The notes under the pieces were generated by a model, which was given only the letters and a program-made list of their open reading frames with translations, was not told where the DNA came from and did no database searches. A DNA stretch of 64,000 bases from Streptomyces sp. NBC_01142 (lineage in GTDB: Bacteria; Actinomycetota; Actinomycetes; Streptomycetales; Streptomycetaceae): assembly GCF_026341125.1 (NCBI RefSeq), contig NZ_JAPEOR010000001.1:1364001-1428000 (forward strand). The letters are read 5' to 3'. Shown here in pieces: positions 19,469 through 27,610 of the stretch; position 1 is the first letter of the stretch; each line of letters begins with the position of its first letter. A program made the position numbers and the translations under genes.

Positions 19469-20395
19469 GTGCTGGGTCCCGTGATCCTCGCCGCGTCCCG
19501 CAGCGACAAGATGCGCCGCTTCGTCTCGGCCGCCCCGGGGACCAAGCAGGTCGTCGGCCGGTTCATCGCCGGCGAGACGGTCGAGCAGGTCGTCCCGATC
19601 GTCAAGGACACCGTCGGCAAGGGGCTCGAGCTCACCCTGGATGTGGTGGGCGAGGACATCACCACGCGCGAGCAGGCAACCGCTGCCCGCGACGCCTACC
19701 TCGAGCTGATCGAGCACCTCGCGGGCCTCGGCCTGGGGACGAGGGCCGAGATGTCGGTGAAGCTGTCGATGTTCGGCCAGGCGCTGGAGGGCGGCCACGA
19801 GCTGGCGCTCGCCAACGTCCGTCCGGTCGTCGAGGCCGCCGCCGCGATCGGCACCACGGTCACCCTGGACGCGGAGGACCACACCACCCTCGACTCGATG
19901 TTCGCCATCCACGAGGAGCTGCGGAAGGACTTCCCGCAGACCGGCTGTGTGATCCAGGCGTATCTGTTCCGTACCGAGGACGACGCCCGCCGCCTCGCCG
20001 CGGCCGGCTGCCGGGTCCGCATCGTGAAGGGCGCCTACAACGAGCCCGCGACCGTCGCCTACCAGGACAAGGCCGAGACCGACAAGGCCTACGTGCGCAT
20101 CCTGAAGATCCTGATGGACGGCGACGGCTACCCGATGATCGGGTCCCACGACCCGCGTCTTATCGCGGTCAGCCAGGAGCTGGCGCGCCGCGCCGGGCGC
20201 AAACTGGATGAGTACGAGTTTCAGATGCTGTACGGCATCCGCAGCGACGAGCATGTCCGGCTCGCGGCCGAGGGCCACCGGATGCGCGTCTACACGGCGT
20301 ACGGCACCGACTGGTACGGCTACTTCATGCGCCGCCTCGCGGAGAAGCCGGCCAACCTGCTGTTCTTCCTGCGAAGCCTGATAACCCGTGGCTGA
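19469..20395 (+). CDS. proline dehydrogenase (monofunctional)
   Basis: FAD enzyme of 308 residues that oxidises L-proline to pyrroline-5-carboxylate, the first step of proline degradation. The FAD/substrate barrel is recognisable from EMSVKLSMFG, VTLDAEDHTT, CRVRIVKGAYNEP, YEFQMLYGIRSDEH and the C-terminal substrate motif starting GTDWYGYFMRRLAEKP. Length is normal for the short monofunctional form. GTG 19469 follows GGAGGTG. pruA is 123 bases downstream on the same strand, and the two act in sequence. Confidence 0.93.
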   Translation: MLGPVILAASRSDKMRRFVSAAPGTKQVVGRFIAGETVEQVVPIVKDTVGKGLELTLDVVGEDITTREQATAARDAYLELIEHLAGLGLGTRAEMSVKLSMFGQALEGGHELALANVRPVVEAAAAIGTTVTLDAEDHTTLDSMFAIHEELRKDFPQTGCVIQAYLFRTEDDARRLAAAGCRVRIVKGAYNEPATVAYQDKAETDKAYVRILKILMDGDGYPMIGSHDPRLIAVSQELARRAGRKLDEYEFQMLYGIRSDEHVRLAAEGHRMRVYTAYGTDWYGYFMRRLAEKPANLLFFLRSLITRG

Positions 20396-20518
20396 CAAAA
20401 CCGGCTGCTGCGGAGACTCTGCCGGGGATCCGGGGCTTGTCCCCCCGGCCGGCACCGTTTCCGCTCGATGATCACCAAGGGCCGAGCCCTGAACCCTCAC
20501 AAAGGAGTTACGGAACTC

Positions 20519-22150
20519 ATGGACGCTGTTACCCAGGTCCCCGCCCCGGTCAACGAGCCGGTGCACGGCTACGCCCCCGGTTCCCCCGAGCGCGCCCGCC
20601 TCGAGGTCAAGCTCAAGGAGCTGGCCGAGAACCCCATCGAGCTCCCGATGACGATCGGCGGCGTCCGGCGGATGGGCGGCGGCGACCGCGTCGACGTCGT
20701 ACAGCCGCACAACCACAAGGCCGTCATCGGTACGTTCGCCGGTGCCACGCAGCAGGACGCTCAGGACGCGGTCGACGCCGCGCTCGCCGCCGCCCCCGCG
20801 TGGCGTGCGATGTCCTTCGACGACCGCGCCGCGATCATCCTGCGCGCCGCCGAGCTGCTGGCCGGCCCGTGGCGCGAGACGCTCGCCGCCTCCACCATGC
20901 TGGGCCAGTCGAAGACCGCGCAGCAGGCCGAGATCGACACCCCCTGCGAGCTCGTCGACTTCTGGCGCTTCAACGTCAAGTACGCCCGTGACCTGCTCGC
21001 CGAGCAGCCGCCGGCCAACTCGCCGGGTGTGTGGAACCGACTGGACCACCGTCCGCTCGAGGGCTTCGTCTACGCGATCACGCCTTTCAACTTCACCGCG
21101 ATCGCCGGCAACCTGCCCACCGCCCCCGCCCTGATGGGCAATGTGGTGGTCTGGAAGCCGTCCCCGACGCAGACCCACGCGGCAGTGCTGCTGATGCAGC
21201 TCCTGGAGGAAGCGGGCCTGCCCAAGGGCGTCATCAACCTGGTGACCGGCGACGGCATCGCCGTCTCCGAGGTGGCCCTGAACCACCCCCAGCTGGCCGG
21301 TATCCACTTCACCGGCTCGACCAGGACCTTCCAGCACCTGTGGAAGACGGTCGGCAACAACATCGAGAAGTACCGCTCCTACCCGCGCATCGTCGGCGAG
21401 ACGGGCGGCAAGGACTTCGTCGTCGCCCACCCCAGCGCCGACCGCGCCGTGCTGAAGACCGCGCTGACCCGCGGCTCGTTCGAGTTCCAGGGTCAGAAGT
21501 GCTCGGCGTCCTCGCGTGCCTACGTCCCCGCCTCGATCTGGAACTCCGGCTTCAAGGAGGAGTTCGCGGCCGAGGTCAACGGCATCACGATGGGTGATGT
21601 CACGGACCTGTCGAACTTCATGGGCGCCGTGATCGACGACCGCGCGTTCGCGAAGAACAAAGCCGCGATCGACCGGGCGAAGGAGGACCCGACCTGCACG
21701 ATCGTCGCCGGCGGTACGTACGACGACTCGGTCGGCTACTTCGTCCGCCCGACGGTCGTCGAGTGCTCGGACCCGGGCAACGAGGTGTTCACGACCGAGT
21801 ACTTCGGCCCGTTCCTCGCGGTGCACGTGTACGAGGACGACCAGTACGACGCCATGCTGGAGCAGATGGAGTCGGTGTCGGCGTACGCCCTGACCGGTGC
21901 GGTCGTCGCGAACGACCGTGCGGCGGCGGCGCACACGATGGAGAAGCTGCGCTACGCCGCGGGCAACTTCTACATCAACGACAAGTCGACCGGTGCGGTC
22001 GTCGGCCAGCAGCCCTTCGGCGGCGGCCGCGCGTCCGGCACCAACGACAAGGCGGGCGCCCCGCAGAACCTGATGCGCTGGACGCTGACCCGCGCGATCA
22101 AGGAGACGCTGGTCGCGCCGACGGACTACGCGTACCCGCACATGGGCTGA
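20519..22150 (+). CDS. pruA: L-glutamate gamma-semialdehyde dehydrogenase
   Basis: Second enzyme of proline catabolism, 543 residues, converting glutamate semialdehyde to glutamate with NAD. Catalytic Cys328 lies in FQGQKCSASSRAY and Glu294 in GETGGKDF. AITPFNFTAIAGNLPTAPAL is the aldehyde dehydrogenase cofactor stretch. Start ATG 20519 follows AAAGGAG at 11 bases. It follows proline dehydrogenase and is probably transcribed with it under the PucR-type regulator. A GC-rich hairpin follows the stop. Confidence 0.96.
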   Translation: MDAVTQVPAPVNEPVHGYAPGSPERARLEVKLKELAENPIELPMTIGGVRRMGGGDRVDVVQPHNHKAVIGTFAGATQQDAQDAVDAALAAAPAWRAMSFDDRAAIILRAAELLAGPWRETLAASTMLGQSKTAQQAEIDTPCELVDFWRFNVKYARDLLAEQPPANSPGVWNRLDHRPLEGFVYAITPFNFTAIAGNLPTAPALMGNVVVWKPSPTQTHAAVLLMQLLEEAGLPKGVINLVTGDGIAVSEVALNHPQLAGIHFTGSTRTFQHLWKTVGNNIEKYRSYPRIVGETGGKDFVVAHPSADRAVLKTALTRGSFEFQGQKCSASSRAYVPASIWNSGFKEEFAAEVNGITMGDVTDLSNFMGAVIDDRAFAKNKAAIDRAKEDPTCTIVAGGTYDDSVGYFVRPTVVECSDPGNEVFTTEYFGPFLAVHVYEDDQYDAMLEQMESVSAYALTGAVVANDRAAAAHTMEKLRYAAGNFYINDKSTGAVVGQQPFGGGRASGTNDKAGAPQNLMRWTLTRAIKETLVAPTDYAYPHMG

Positions 22151-22166
22151 CCGCCCCCGTAGAACC

Positions 22167-22204
22167 CCGCCCCCGTCCCGGCCCCCCCGCCCGGACGGGG
22201 GCGG
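22167..22204 (+). terminator. stem-loop after pruA
   Basis: CCGCCCCCGTCC (22167-22178) pairs perfectly with GGACGGGGGCGG (22193-22204) over a 14-base loop, 16 bases after the pruA stop. No U-tract. Confidence 0.65.
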
Positions 22205-22257
22205 TCCACGTTCGGCGGGTCTACGCTGCTGGGAGGGGGCGTTGGAAGGAGGGTGTG

Positions 22258-22494
22258 ATGCCTGGTTCCACGACGCTGGGCGCCGGCCACGGAGTCGACT
22301 CGATCGAGCACACCGATGCCGTACGGCTGGCCTCCCTGCTGCGGGAGATGAGCGCGCTGATGACCGTGGACGGACCGAACCGGCTTACCGATGCGCAGGT
22401 CAGCGCCTTGTGCGGTGGTGAGGTGCATCATCGCCAGGAGTTCGGCGAATGGGTCGCGCGGGTTGCGAAGGACCTGAGCCTGAAGGTGGCGTGA
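22258..22494 (+). CDS. small conserved-looking hypothetical protein, 78 aa
   Basis: A 78-residue soluble protein that starts at ATG 22258 behind a strong GGAAGGAGG site. It contains SIEHTDAVRLASLLREMSAL and RQEFGEWVARVAKDLSLKVA, which look like two amphipathic helices. There are no membrane segments or Cys motifs. Its last 95 bases overlap the end of the convergent alpha/beta hydrolase gene. I do not recognise the family. Confidence 0.6.
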   Translation: MPGSTTLGAGHGVDSIEHTDAVRLASLLREMSALMTVDGPNRLTDAQVSALCGGEVHHRQEFGEWVARVAKDLSLKVA

Positions 22495-23365
22495 TGGCCC
22501 GCGGGAGAAAATCAAGGATGAGCGTGGCGATCTGAGGCGCGTGCGTCTCCAGCGCGAAATGGCCCGTGGGCAGAAGGTGGATCTCCGCGTCCGGGAGGTC
22601 GCGGCCGAAGGCCTTCGCCCCGGCCGCCACGAAGATCTCGTCGTACCCGCCCCAGACGGCCAGCAGGGGGACCCGGCTGGTGCGGAAGTACTCCTGGAAG
22701 GCCGGGTAGAGGTCGATGTTCGAGCCGTAGTCGGCGATCAGACCGAGCTGGATCGCGTCCTGGCCGTCCCGGGCCATCAGCGCCGCGTCGTGGTGCCAGG
22801 CGTCGGGACTGAGCAGGGAGCGGTACTCGGCCGGGACGCCGTGGGTGTACTGCCACCGGATCCCGTCCAGCGAGCGGATCTCACGGACCGGGGCCTCGGT
22901 TTCGGGTGTCCGGTCGGCGATCAGGGCGAGGACGGGGGCCCAGGCGTCCGCGCCGAGGCCCTCGCGGTAGGCGTTGCCGTTCTGGGTGACGATCGCGGTG
23001 ATGCGCTCGGGGTGGGCGAGAGCCAGGCGCAGGCCGATGGGGGCGCCGTAGTCCTGGATGTAGAGCGCGAACCGGGTGAGGCCGAGCTGCTCGGTGAACT
23101 CGGCGGTCAGCACGGCGAGTTCGGCGAAGGTGTAGGGGAAGTTCGCGGCGGAGGGGGCCGCGGAGTGCCCGAAGCCGAGGTGGTCGGGGGCGATGACCCG
23201 GTAGTGGCCGGCGAGGCGGGGGATCAGATCGCGGAACATGTGCGAGCTGGTGGGGAAGCCGTGCAGAAGCAGGATGACGGGTGCGTCGGGCGCGCCCGCC
23301 TCCCGGTAGAAGATCTCGTGGCCGCGGACGGTCGCGGTGCGATGGTGGATCTGCCGCACGCTCAT
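22400..23365 (-). CDS. alpha/beta hydrolase, epoxide hydrolase / haloalkane dehalogenase type
   Basis: A 321-residue hydrolase. Nucleophile Asp105 lies in YIQDYGAPIGL, the oxyanion motif is HGFPTSS (from residue 35), a later Asp is in VWGGYDEIF and the His in LPTGHFALETH. An Asp nucleophile, rather than Ser, points to epoxide hydrolase or haloalkane dehalogenase chemistry. Members usually end near DFL; here translation runs about 34 extra residues (Pro/Arg-rich) into the antisense of the neighbouring small gene. This suggests loss of the original stop. ATG 23365 is the start. A long inverted repeat lies at its promoter. Confidence 0.85.
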   Translation of the reverse strand: MSVRQIHHRTATVRGHEIFYREAGAPDAPVILLLHGFPTSSHMFRDLIPRLAGHYRVIAPDHLGFGHSAAPSAANFPYTFAELAVLTAEFTEQLGLTRFALYIQDYGAPIGLRLALAHPERITAIVTQNGNAYREGLGADAWAPVLALIADRTPETEAPVREIRSLDGIRWQYTHGVPAEYRSLLSPDAWHHDAALMARDGQDAIQLGLIADYGSNIDLYPAFQEYFRTSRVPLLAVWGGYDEIFVAAGAKAFGRDLPDAEIHLLPTGHFALETHAPQIATLILDFLPRAITPPSGSGPSQPARPIRRTPGDDAPHHRTRR

Positions 23366-23371
23366 GATTAA

Positions 23372-23409
23372 CCCCTCATGACTGCATAGCTGGTTATAGA
23401 CATGAGGGG
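23372..23409 (-). promoter_or_regulatory. inverted repeat at the hydrolase promoter
   Basis: CCCCTCATG (23372-23380) and CATGAGGGG (23401-23409) are perfect arms around a 20-base AT-rich centre holding ATAGCTGGTTAT, itself an imperfect palindrome. It begins seven bases upstream of the hydrolase ATG, so it is well placed as an operator or a 5' UTR hairpin. The ArsR gene lies on its other side but points the same way, with its stop at 23441. Confidence 0.5.
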
Positions 23410-23440
23410 ATCACGAGAGTGACTAACCTGTCAATGCTTC

Positions 23441-23908
23441 TTAGGAGGTTAGATCTCTGTCGGGGTCTGGTTCGGTGTCCGTGTCCGTGTTCGTGTCCGT
23501 GTCCGCGTCCGGCGCCTCGGCGAGGCGCTTGATGGCCGAGAGGCGGCCGTCCCACTCGGCGGCGACGCGGTCCATCCATCGGGCGGTGACCCCCAGCCGC
23601 GCGGGCAGGACCTGGTAGCGCGCCTCGCGGCCCTCGCGGCGGCCGGTGACGAGGCCGGCCCGGGTCAGGACCGCGAGGTGTTTGACGATGGCCTGCCGGC
23701 TGACCGGCAGTTCCGTCGCCAGGACGGTCGCGGTCGCCTCGCCGTGCGCGGCGAGGGCGTCGAGTATCCGGCGGCGGGTCGGGTCGGCCAGCGCGGACAG
23801 GACCTCGCTCACGGTGTCCTGCTCCGGGTCCCGGCCGGTGGCCTCCGGGTCCCGGCCGGAGTCCTCTGTGCCCCGGCCGGTCGCCTCCGCGCCTGTGTCC
23901 GCCGTCAT
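23441..23908 (-). CDS. ArsR family regulator (SRPBCC-associated)
   Basis: A 155-residue winged-helix regulator. The HTH is clear: EVLSALADPTRRRILDALAA then ELPVSRQAIVKHLAVL and TRAGLVTGRREGREARY. It lacks the Cys metal sites of metal-sensing ArsR proteins. The ATG at 23908 overlaps the stop of the upstream SRPBCC gene (ATGA), so the pair is translationally coupled. The C-terminus is a DTDTNTDTDTEPDPDRD tail produced by six hexanucleotide repeats (23475-23510). It probably binds the GTGCAACC palindromes upstream of its partner. Confidence 0.87.
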   Translation of the reverse strand: MTADTGAEATGRGTEDSGRDPEATGRDPEQDTVSEVLSALADPTRRRILDALAAHGEATATVLATELPVSRQAIVKHLAVLTRAGLVTGRREGREARYQVLPARLGVTARWMDRVAAEWDGRLSAIKRLAEAPDADTDTNTDTDTEPDPDRDLTS

Positions 23909-24360
23909 GCCGCGAGTCGCTCCGCGTACTGCTTGATGTTCTCGACCTGCTCGCTCCAGCCTGCGGAGTGGCTCTCGTACCCGGCGGTGTCGGCCTTGTC
24001 CTCGGGGATGACGAGATCGGCGAAGCCGGTCTCCACCACGCGCAGACGGGTGCCGTCGCCGTCCGGGGTGAGAGTGAACTCCACGAGGGTGGAATTGCCC
24101 TCGACCGCCTGTTCCCCGGGGTGGGCGCTCGCCCAGCGGTACGAGAAGTGGTGCGGCGGGTCGACCTTCACGATCGTGGTCGGGAACTGCCCGTACGTGC
24201 CGTGGTCCAGGTGCATGGTGCCGCCCGGGCGCAGGTCGACCGGGGTCGGCTCGCCCTGTCCGAACCACGCGCCTACGTGCTTCGGCTCGGTGAGTACCGC
24301 CCACACGCGTTCCATGGGTGCGGCGATGGTGATTTCCCGTTCGATGCGGTCCCTGCTCAT
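23905..24360 (-). CDS. SRPBCC / AHSA1-like domain protein
   Basis: A 151-residue START-like ligand-binding fold protein. The family pattern is visible: IEREITIAAPMERVWAVLTE then PKHVGAWF, HFSYRWA, LVEFTLTPDGDGTRLRVVET and the C-terminal helix GWSEQVENIKQYAERLA. Proteins of this family often occur with a small ArsR regulator, as here. GAGGAGG lies nine bases before ATG 24360. Its ligand is unknown. Confidence 0.85.
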   Translation of the reverse strand: MSRDRIEREITIAAPMERVWAVLTEPKHVGAWFGQGEPTPVDLRPGGTMHLDHGTYGQFPTTIVKVDPPHHFSYRWASAHPGEQAVEGNSTLVEFTLTPDGDGTRLRVVETGFADLVIPEDKADTAGYESHSAGWSEQVENIKQYAERLAA

Positions 24361-24385
24361 GGTTCCAGCCTCCTCTTCGACTAAC

Positions 24386-24438
24386 GTGCTACCCAATGGT
24401 TGCACGTCACTCGGAACAGTGCAACCCATCGGTTGCAC
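24386..24438 (-). promoter_or_regulatory. paired ArsR operators GTGCnACC-N4-GGTTGCAC
   Basis: Two copies of the same palindrome lie just upstream of the SRPBCC-ArsR operon. GTGCTACC-CAAT-GGTTGCAC (24386-24405) has one mismatch, and GTGCAACC-CATC-GGTTGCAC (24419-24438) is perfect. Their centres are 33 bases apart, about three helical turns. A lone half-site GTGCAACC is at 24526-24533, on the side of the acetyltransferase gene. Confidence 0.75.
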
Positions 24439-24612
24439 TACCTCTCCGCCCCGGTCGGCGTAGTGGGTGCCGGGTGCCGGGTGTGCCGGTGCGGGGCGCG
24501 CTCGACGGAGGCACGGCCCACACCCGTGCAACCGGCCATATTTCGTCACGCACGACCTGCCTCGCCGAGAAGTGAGTACCTGGTACGGAAGGGGCCTGGG
24601 AGGATGCGGCGT

Positions 24613-25155
24613 ATGACCGTGTTACCGCGCACCGCCCACACCTTCGAGCTCAGTCCGGCCGAACTGCTCGAGATCCGCACACTGCTGACGGGCGCCTTCG
24701 ACGGCGACTTCGGCGACGACGACTGGGACCACACCCTGGGCGGCGTTCATGCGCTGCTGTACGAGGACGGTGTACTCGTCGCGCACGGCAGTGTGGTGCA
24801 GCGCCGGGTGATCCACGCCGGTCGCTCGCTGCGCATCGGATACATCGAGGCGGTGGCCGTACGCGCCGACCGGCGGCGGCGCGGTCTGGGCGACCGGGTG
24901 ATGGACGCGCTGGAGCGGGTGATCGACGGGGCGTACGAACTGGGCGCACTGTCCGCGTCGGACGAGGGTGCCGAGCTGTACCGGTCGCGCGGCTGGCAGC
25001 TCTGGGGCGGCCGTGTCGAGGCGCTGGGCCCCGAAGGGGCGGTGCACCTTCCGGAGGAGGAGGACTCCACCTTTCTGCGCCCGGCCGGGGGCCGACCGCT
25101 CCCGGAGACGGCCTCCGCGCTGCTCTTCGACTGGCGCGACGGGGACGTGCTCTAG
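24613..25155 (+). CDS. aac(2'): aminoglycoside 2'-N-acetyltransferase, AAC(2')-I family
   Basis: A 180-residue GNAT enzyme, very close in length and motifs to mycobacterial AAC(2')-I proteins: LTGAFDGDF, DWDHTLGGVHALL, QRRVIHAGRSLRIGYIEAVA with VRADRRRRGLG, GAYELGALSAS and a C-terminal DWRDGDVL. It would acetylate the 2' amine of aminoglycosides, or another amine, with acetyl-CoA. ATG 24613 is preferred over 24604, since GGGAGG (24597-24603) then has a nine-base spacing. Codon 4 is TTA (24622-24624), the codon read by the developmental tRNA bldA. The stop overlaps the stop of the convergent oxidoreductase gene. Confidence 0.88.
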   Translation: MTVLPRTAHTFELSPAELLEIRTLLTGAFDGDFGDDDWDHTLGGVHALLYEDGVLVAHGSVVQRRVIHAGRSLRIGYIEAVAVRADRRRRGLGDRVMDALERVIDGAYELGALSASDEGAELYRSRGWQLWGGRVEALGPEGAVHLPEEEDSTFLRPAGGRPLPETASALLFDWRDGDVL

Positions 25156-26288
25156 CCGAGTGTCTGTGCCTGTGCCTGTGCCTGTGTCTGTGCTTTGACG
25201 AGCATCTTGCCCAGGTTCTCGCCCCGCAGCATGCCGAGGAACGCGTCCACGATCCGCTCGAAGCCCTCGACGACCGTGACATCGGGCGCGATCCGCCCGC
25301 TCTGCAGATGAGGAACGAGAAACTCCTCGAACTCCCCCTGCACATCGGTGTAGTTGCGCACCAGCACACCCTCCAGACGCAAAGACTTGTCCACCACGTC
25401 GAAGAGATTGCGCGGCGCGGCCGGCGGCTCGGCGGCGTTGTTGTACTGGCTGATCGCGCCGACCCAGGCGATCCGCCCGTGGTCGCGCAACGACGCGATC
25501 GCGCCCTCCAGATGGTCGCCGCCGACGTTGTCCACGTACGCGTCGATGCCCTCGGGTGCCGCCTTCGCCAGGAGATCGCGCACCGTACCGTCGTGGTAGT
25601 CGAACGCTGCATCGAAGCCGAGGTGCTCGGCGAGGTGGGCGGCCTTCGCGGCCGAGCCCGCGCTGCCCACGATCCGGCCCGCGCCCAGCAGGCGCGCGAT
25701 CCGTCCCACGGCCGTGCCCACACCGCCGGCCGCCGCGGAGACGAACAGGTCCTGACCGGGGCGTAGTTGGAGGGTCCGGGTGAGGGCCACATAGGCGGTG
25801 AGGCCGGTGCCGCCGAGGATGCTGAGATACGCGGAGAGCGGGACCCCTGCGTAGGGCTGGATCGTGCGGGTTCCGTACGCCCCCGGTGTCACCAGCGCGT
25901 GCGTACGCCAGCCCTGCCGGTGGAGGACCAGATCACCCTCCCGCAGCCCCGGGTCGCGGGAGTCGACGACGCGGCCGAGGGTGCGGCCCTCCAGGGGGGT
26001 GTTCAACTCGAAGTCCCCGTCCATCATTTCGCGGTGGTACGGGTCCACGGACCAGTAGAGGTTCTCCACCAGCGCCGTACCCGGTTCGGGGGCGGGTACG
26101 GGAGCCTCGACGAAGGCGAAGTGCTCAGGGGTCGGGAAGCCGGTGGGGCGGGCGGTCTGCTGCACGGTGAGCGAGGTGGGCGAGGTGGGAGGGGCCTCCG
26201 AGGTGGGCGAGGCCGGCGAGGTGAGAGGGGCCTGCGGAGCCTGCGCGGTCTGCTTGATCTGCACGGTCTGCTTGATCTGCGTGGTCAT
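25152..26288 (-). CDS. MDR-family NADP-dependent oxidoreductase
   Basis: A 378-residue zinc-independent medium-chain dehydrogenase of the leukotriene B4 / prostaglandin reductase (CurA-like) type. The NADPH motif is AAAGGVGTAVG, and VENLYWSVDPYHREMM and YVDNVGGDHLEGAI are family stretches. It would reduce enone double bonds. The first 45 residues are a Pro/Ser/Thr-rich extension with QIKQT repeated, and the C-terminus is KAQTQAQAQAQTLG from hexanucleotide repeats (25161-25190); both ends look repeat-expanded. ATG 26288 is divergent from the LysR gene, 101 bases away, which probably controls it. Confidence 0.87.
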   Translation of the reverse strand: MTTQIKQTVQIKQTAQAPQAPLTSPASPTSEAPPTSPTSLTVQQTARPTGFPTPEHFAFVEAPVPAPEPGTALVENLYWSVDPYHREMMDGDFELNTPLEGRTLGRVVDSRDPGLREGDLVLHRQGWRTHALVTPGAYGTRTIQPYAGVPLSAYLSILGGTGLTAYVALTRTLQLRPGQDLFVSAAAGGVGTAVGRIARLLGAGRIVGSAGSAAKAAHLAEHLGFDAAFDYHDGTVRDLLAKAAPEGIDAYVDNVGGDHLEGAIASLRDHGRIAWVGAISQYNNAAEPPAAPRNLFDVVDKSLRLEGVLVRNYTDVQGEFEEFLVPHLQSGRIAPDVTVVEGFERIVDAFLGMLRGENLGKMLVKAQTQAQAQAQTLG

Positions 26289-26337
26289 GCCGTGACCGTA
26301 AACAAGGAAGCAGAGAGCCGGGCAGTAGGTTGCGTCG

Positions 26338-26356
26338 ATGGAACCGCCGTTTCCAT
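26338..26356 (+). promoter_or_regulatory. LysR-type operator palindrome
   Basis: ATGGAA-CCGCCGT-TTCCAT (26338-26356) is a perfect six-base inverted repeat, midway between the MDR oxidoreductase and LysR genes. It has the size and position of a LysR-type box. Confidence 0.5.
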
Positions 26357-26389
26357 GAGCGGTCCTCATAGAACGAGGTGAGCGCCCCG

Positions 26390-27286
26390 ATGCCCGACCT
26401 TGCCCCGCACGAACTGCGGGTACTTGTCGCCGTCGCGCATGCACGCGGGTTCTCCGCCGCGGCCACCGCGCTCGGCATGACCCAGTCCGCGGTCTCGCAC
26501 TCCGTACGCGGCAGTGAGCGCAAGATCGGGGCTGTGCTCTTCGACCGCGGCCGACAGGGCGCGACTCCCACCGTCGCCGGCATCCGCGCCGTCGCGCACG
26601 CCCGGCGCATTCTGCGGCTGCTGGAGACGATGGGGGCCGAGGCGCGCGGCGCGGAAGCGGACACGGTGGCGGGGCCGCTGCGGATCGCCGCCTTCCGCAG
26701 CGCGGCTCTCCACCTGCTGCCGCCCGCGCTGGAGCGGCTCACGGCGCGGCACCCCGGCATCGAGCCGGAGGTGCGGATGGTGCGGGAGCTGGGGCGCGGC
26801 ACGGCGGGCGAAGTCGCCGACGGGCACGCCGACTTGGGGATCGCGACGATCGGGACGACCTCGCCCGTGCCGCCGGAGCTGGTCGGGGGAGTGCTGCTGG
26901 AGGAGGGGTACGCCCTGGTCCACCCGGCCGGCCACGTCGCGCCCCGCTCACTGCCGCTGGTCGACTGGGCCGAGAACTGCACCTCGTACACGCGCGAGTG
27001 GTGGGCGGAGCAGGAGTGGCTCCCGAGGGCGACCGTCCAGGCGGAGGACGACGGAGCAGTGCTCTCGATGGTGAGCAGTGGTTTCGGGATGGCGGTGATG
27101 CCGGCGCTGTCCCTGAATGGAGCACCGCCCACTGTCGAGATCACTGATCTCGGACCGGACCGCCCGACCCGCTCCGTCGGCTATGTCACCACCCCTGAGC
27201 TGGCCCGCACGGTCGCCGTCCGGGCCCTGATCCGCGAGCTCAGAGGCCTTTACGGGACCTCTCCCGACGATCACCGTCTCAGATAG
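26390..27286 (+). CDS. LysR family transcriptional regulator
   Basis: A 298-residue LysR protein. The winged HTH occupies residues 1-60 (ELRVLVAVAHARGFSAAATA then LGMTQSAVSHSVR). Next come a linker helix and the co-inducer domain (GPLRIAAFRSAALHLLPPAL onward). ATG 26390 is chosen, as GAGGTG lies 10 bases before it; GTG 26378 has no site. It is divergent from the MDR oxidoreductase, the usual LysR arrangement. The HTH reads SVRGSERKIGAVLF where most family members have a shorter LE-x-LG turn, a minor oddity. Confidence 0.9.
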   Translation: MPDLAPHELRVLVAVAHARGFSAAATALGMTQSAVSHSVRGSERKIGAVLFDRGRQGATPTVAGIRAVAHARRILRLLETMGAEARGAEADTVAGPLRIAAFRSAALHLLPPALERLTARHPGIEPEVRMVRELGRGTAGEVADGHADLGIATIGTTSPVPPELVGGVLLEEGYALVHPAGHVAPRSLPLVDWAENCTSYTREWWAEQEWLPRATVQAEDDGAVLSMVSSGFGMAVMPALSLNGAPPTVEITDLGPDRPTRSVGYVTTPELARTVAVRALIRELRGLYGTSPDDHRLR

Positions 27287-27472
27287 TAGGAAGTCCGAGT
27301 AATTGTGGAGACAGAAGCGCGTACCTGTCCTAGCTTTGTAGGAGCCGAACGTCTCGCTCGATCCAGCGAATGGCGGTCGTGAGTCAGTGCCCCGAGCAGG
27401 CAACCCCTGCGGCATCGCTCCCCGCCTCTTCCGGCGCCTCGAATCAATGTGATTCTCAAGGAGTCGATCATC

Positions 27473-27610
27473 ATGCCCGCTGAGACCGCCCGCCGCGTCC
27501 GCCGTTCCTCCCGTACGAGCGAGTCCGACCGCAAGAATGCCGCCGCCGCCCTGCAGCGAGCTCTCGACCGCAGGGACAACGGTGGCGAATGGGGTCACCA
27601 CCCTCGCTGA
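27473..27610 (+). CDS. small basic protein, 45 aa
   Basis: A 45-residue ORF with AAGGAG ten bases upstream. It begins MPAETARRVRRSSRTSESDR, continues KNAAAALQRALDRRDNGGEW and ends in TGA at 27608-27610. Coding bias is good. I recall very similar short proteins next to leuB in other Streptomyces, but not a function. The stop codon lies in the first unit of a GCTGAAA heptamer repeated three times (27606-27626). The 186 bases before it hold TCCTA-GCTTTG-TAGGA, an inverted repeat at about 27328-27343. Confidence 0.65.
   Translation: MPAETARRVRRSSRTSESDRKNAAAALQRALDRRDNGGEWGHHPR

Noticed and set aside
19442..22141. An 899-residue minus-strand frame opposite proline dehydrogenase and pruA
   Set aside because: It spans two real plus-strand genes and has no domain.
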